DNA of 64,000 nucleotides from Crotophaga sulcirostris (lineage: Eukaryota; Chordata; Aves; Cuculiformes; Crotophagidae). The DNA lies in assembly GCA_013397455.1 (NCBI GenBank), contig VYZB01000388.1:128309-192308 (forward strand), given 5' to 3'. The position numbers were made by a program, and so were the translations under genes. Numbering within the stretch: position 1 is the stretch's first letter; each line of letters begins with the position of its first letter. Shown here in pieces: positions 62,043-64,000 of the stretch. A model generated the notes under the pieces. It was not told the DNA's origin. It saw only the letters and a list, made by a program, of their open reading frames with translations, and did no database searches.

Positions 62043-63894
62043 GATGTAAAAGTAATTATCAATGATGATAAGGAGATTACAGAGACATAAAGGATTTCTT
62101 TGCATTGGTCTTCAGAAGTAGAAATGATAGCAGGGAATTGCAGGTCTTTAGCTGTAAAACAGACATAATATGAAAAGAGAGAGGTTTGCTTTTGATTTAC
62201 ATTAGTATAAGAAAGTAAATGTTAGTAGAAAACCTGCAGTGACTGAAGAACAAAGGATAAAACAATCAACCTATTAGCTGAAGTACACATGAGAGTATTA
62301 AAAATAGTACTTACTGCAACAAATGATGCCGATATAGCGAGCCATGTGTTTGTACCTGTAACGGGTGCTTCAAAGATCATTCAGATTACAATCTCATTAC
62401 CAGCAGAAGTTGCCAAGGAAGTCCTTACACTTTTTATTTTTATTAAAGATAAAATCATATGTAACTGTAGGCACCAAGTCTTAGAAAAATGAGCAAAGAT
62501 GGGAAGTCCAAACACTGTTATTCTTTACTCATACTGAGAGGTGGCCAGGAGCCAGAAAAACTCTGGACACAGAAAAAGCCTCTTCCCCAAAGAGCTCCAT
62601 TGTTGACTAGCAGGAAGATTTGTGTCATTTCACAGTTGTTCTTCAGTTTCTGTGTGTTACAGACCAGAGGGATTATAATGATTACCTGATAGTTATAGCT
62701 AATGGATGTTCATAAAGGCTCTTGGCACTATAAAAGGTGCTGACTGTTTATTATTTAGCATTAATGGCTAGAAAGGGCATAATTATAATAGTTGGACTTT
62801 CATTTTCCCATATCCTTTGTTTTCACAACATTTTCATAAAATTCACCCACCGCATATTTAAATCAGAGGGTTGGACAGAGAATTCTCAAAGCTAAAATGA
62901 AAAATAACCATGTTATGACTTGTAAGAAACAGGCTCTACTGACTGTCTTTAGCTTTAAAGAGGAACAGTTAGTATTCAAGGTCAGAACCTAAAGGAGTGG
63001 CAGTATACGATTAGTGACCGACATGTTCTTGCCAAGTGATATGTGCATGTAAGGTGCAGGTGGAGATGAAGAAAACAAATTTGCAATTAAAGGACACCTG
63101 TTGAAATTTCCACTGAGAAATTCAGAAACAGCTTCTCTGTTGACTTGAAAAGAGACACCAGGAATAGCCTTCACCTAGAGAGACAAAAGGGTCCCAGATA
63201 ATCTTCTCATTTAAAATTACGACATATGCCCCTCAGCTCCTCCCACGACCATCATTATCCCCCTAACGAAATTTGGAGTCATTTCATATTTTGCTGGCAC
63301 TGGAAGACAGTAACAAGTGCTGTGTGTGCTGCTTATCCAATATAGTATCAATACCAATACAATATCTATAGAATTACTGCTTAAGCAATCGTTTACAACA
63401 CAGTCAGCAGAGAAGGACCTTTCTCATATCACATTTAAGTTGCCCAGGCTCATGGGGTCAACAATATTCAAGGGGTCTTGCAGAGAAATCATGGATGGAC
63501 ACTAAGAGGACATGTCATTCCCTGTGCAGAATTCCATGTGCATTCCCTGTTCACCCAGCAGTTCCTAAAAATCAAGGTATTTTTAAGCGTTGTGCAATTT
63601 CAGGCTACCTACCCCAGCAGTGAGTCTCTGTTGAATTGGGTGAGCACTACAGTGAGAAACAAACACCACTTTTTCCTGACTCCAGATCTCATAACGCCAG
63701 AGCTCATGGAAAAACTCTCAGTGTGTTAGTATCTGCCATTTGTGTGCTAACATGACCCTAAAGTGCCCTAGGAACAGAGCCGAGCACTGCAAATTCTCTC
63801 AAAGAGACTCTTTGCCTCTTCCTGATCAGATCATGAGAAGGAAACTACTGCCAGATCTGCAAAGAAAGGAAAAACAGTATCTGTTCATGTGGCT

Positions 63895-63935
63895 TTATAT
63901 ATATTTATATTAATTTAATAAAAAATATATATATC
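63895..63935. repeat. AT-rich low-complexity stretch
   Basis: TTTATATATATTTATATTAA and then TTTAATAAAAAATATATATA make about 40 bases with almost no G or C. This is low-complexity sequence in SYN3 intron 6. Confidence 0.85.
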
Positions 63936-64000
63936 GTTACTCTTGCTTTATTTTTAGACCTCCCTAATTAAGACAGTTCAAGAGTCACCTCCTGTCCCTT

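Larger units (their letters stand above)
59843..64000 (+). other. SYN3: SYN3 intron 6 (5' part)
   Basis: The intron begins with donor GTAAGTAA and runs off the right edge. I searched for the next synapsin exon (coding for the segment with KTYATTE- and KIGxNYKAYM-like residues) and did not find it. Contents are ordinary AT-leaning DNA, two small hairpins (61039-61058 and 62023-62042) and an AT-rich stretch near the right end (63895-63935). Open frames such as 60594-60914 and 63478-63729 have no recognisable domain. Confidence 0.7.

Noticed and set aside
63590..63660. AG acceptor-like site and short open frame near the right edge (TTTCAGGCTACC)
   Set aside because: The encoded residues do not match the next synapsin exon, and no good donor follows in a sensible frame.
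1..64000. CRISPR arrays, operons, phage or bacterial mobile systems
   Set aside because: The window is vertebrate intronic DNA: no regularly spaced direct repeats, no dense coding, no ribosome-binding-site architecture.
1..64000. Endogenous retrovirus or LTR pair
   Set aside because: No gag/pol-like protein words, no primer-binding site next to a TG...CA-bounded repeat, and no long direct repeat pair were seen.

Overview
The window looks like non-repetitive vertebrate nuclear DNA, most likely from a bird; a crocodilian or turtle is the alternative. Three observations support this. First, there are two short exons with canonical GT/AG splice sites, separated by about 56 kb of non-coding DNA. 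Second, a CpG island sits over one first exon. Third, the recognisable interspersed repeats are few and old: one 3'-truncated CR1 LINE, several decayed MIR-type SINE pieces and fragments of short palindromic elements of the sauropsid type. No species name can be defended from the sequence alone.

Two real genes are touched, one nested inside the other on the opposite strand. On the minus strand, 3575-3698 is the first coding exon of TIMP3 (metalloproteinase inhibitor 3): the start codon, signal peptide, and the beginning of the mature inhibitor with its Cys-Thr-Cys N-terminus. Its 5'UTR and CpG-island promoter run from 3699 to about 4215. TIMP3 exons 2 onward would lie to the left of base 1, so 1-3574 is the start of TIMP3 intron 1. 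On the plus strand, 59780-59842 is a 63-base, phase-0 exon of a synapsin. It encodes the glycine-rich GHAHAGMGK loop of the ATP-grasp domain and matches SYN3 exon 6. The whole of 1-59779 is therefore part of SYN3 intron 5, which houses TIMP3, and 59843-64000 is the start of SYN3 intron 6. This reproduces the ancient synapsin/TIMP nesting seen for SYN1/TIMP1, SYN2/TIMP4 and SYN3/TIMP3.

Layout: 1-3574 TIMP3 intron 1; 3575-3698 TIMP3 exon 1; 3699 to about 3922 its 5'UTR; about 3923-4215 the promoter and CpG island; 4216-59779 upstream flank of TIMP3 and at the same time SYN3 intron 5, with CR1 (28590-29270), MIR fragments, a palindromic DNA-element remnant (9266-9395), microsatellites, a homopurine tract and small perfect hairpins; 59780-59842 SYN3 exon 6; 59843-64000 SYN3 intron 6.

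No further exon, RNA gene, CRISPR array, provirus or novel multi-gene system was found. All other open reading frames (the longest 160 codons) look like chance. The most useful outputs are the two exon assignments, the promoter architecture and the nested-gene inference. The hairpins, the CTCF-like site and the possible conserved non-coding blocks are secondary leads.
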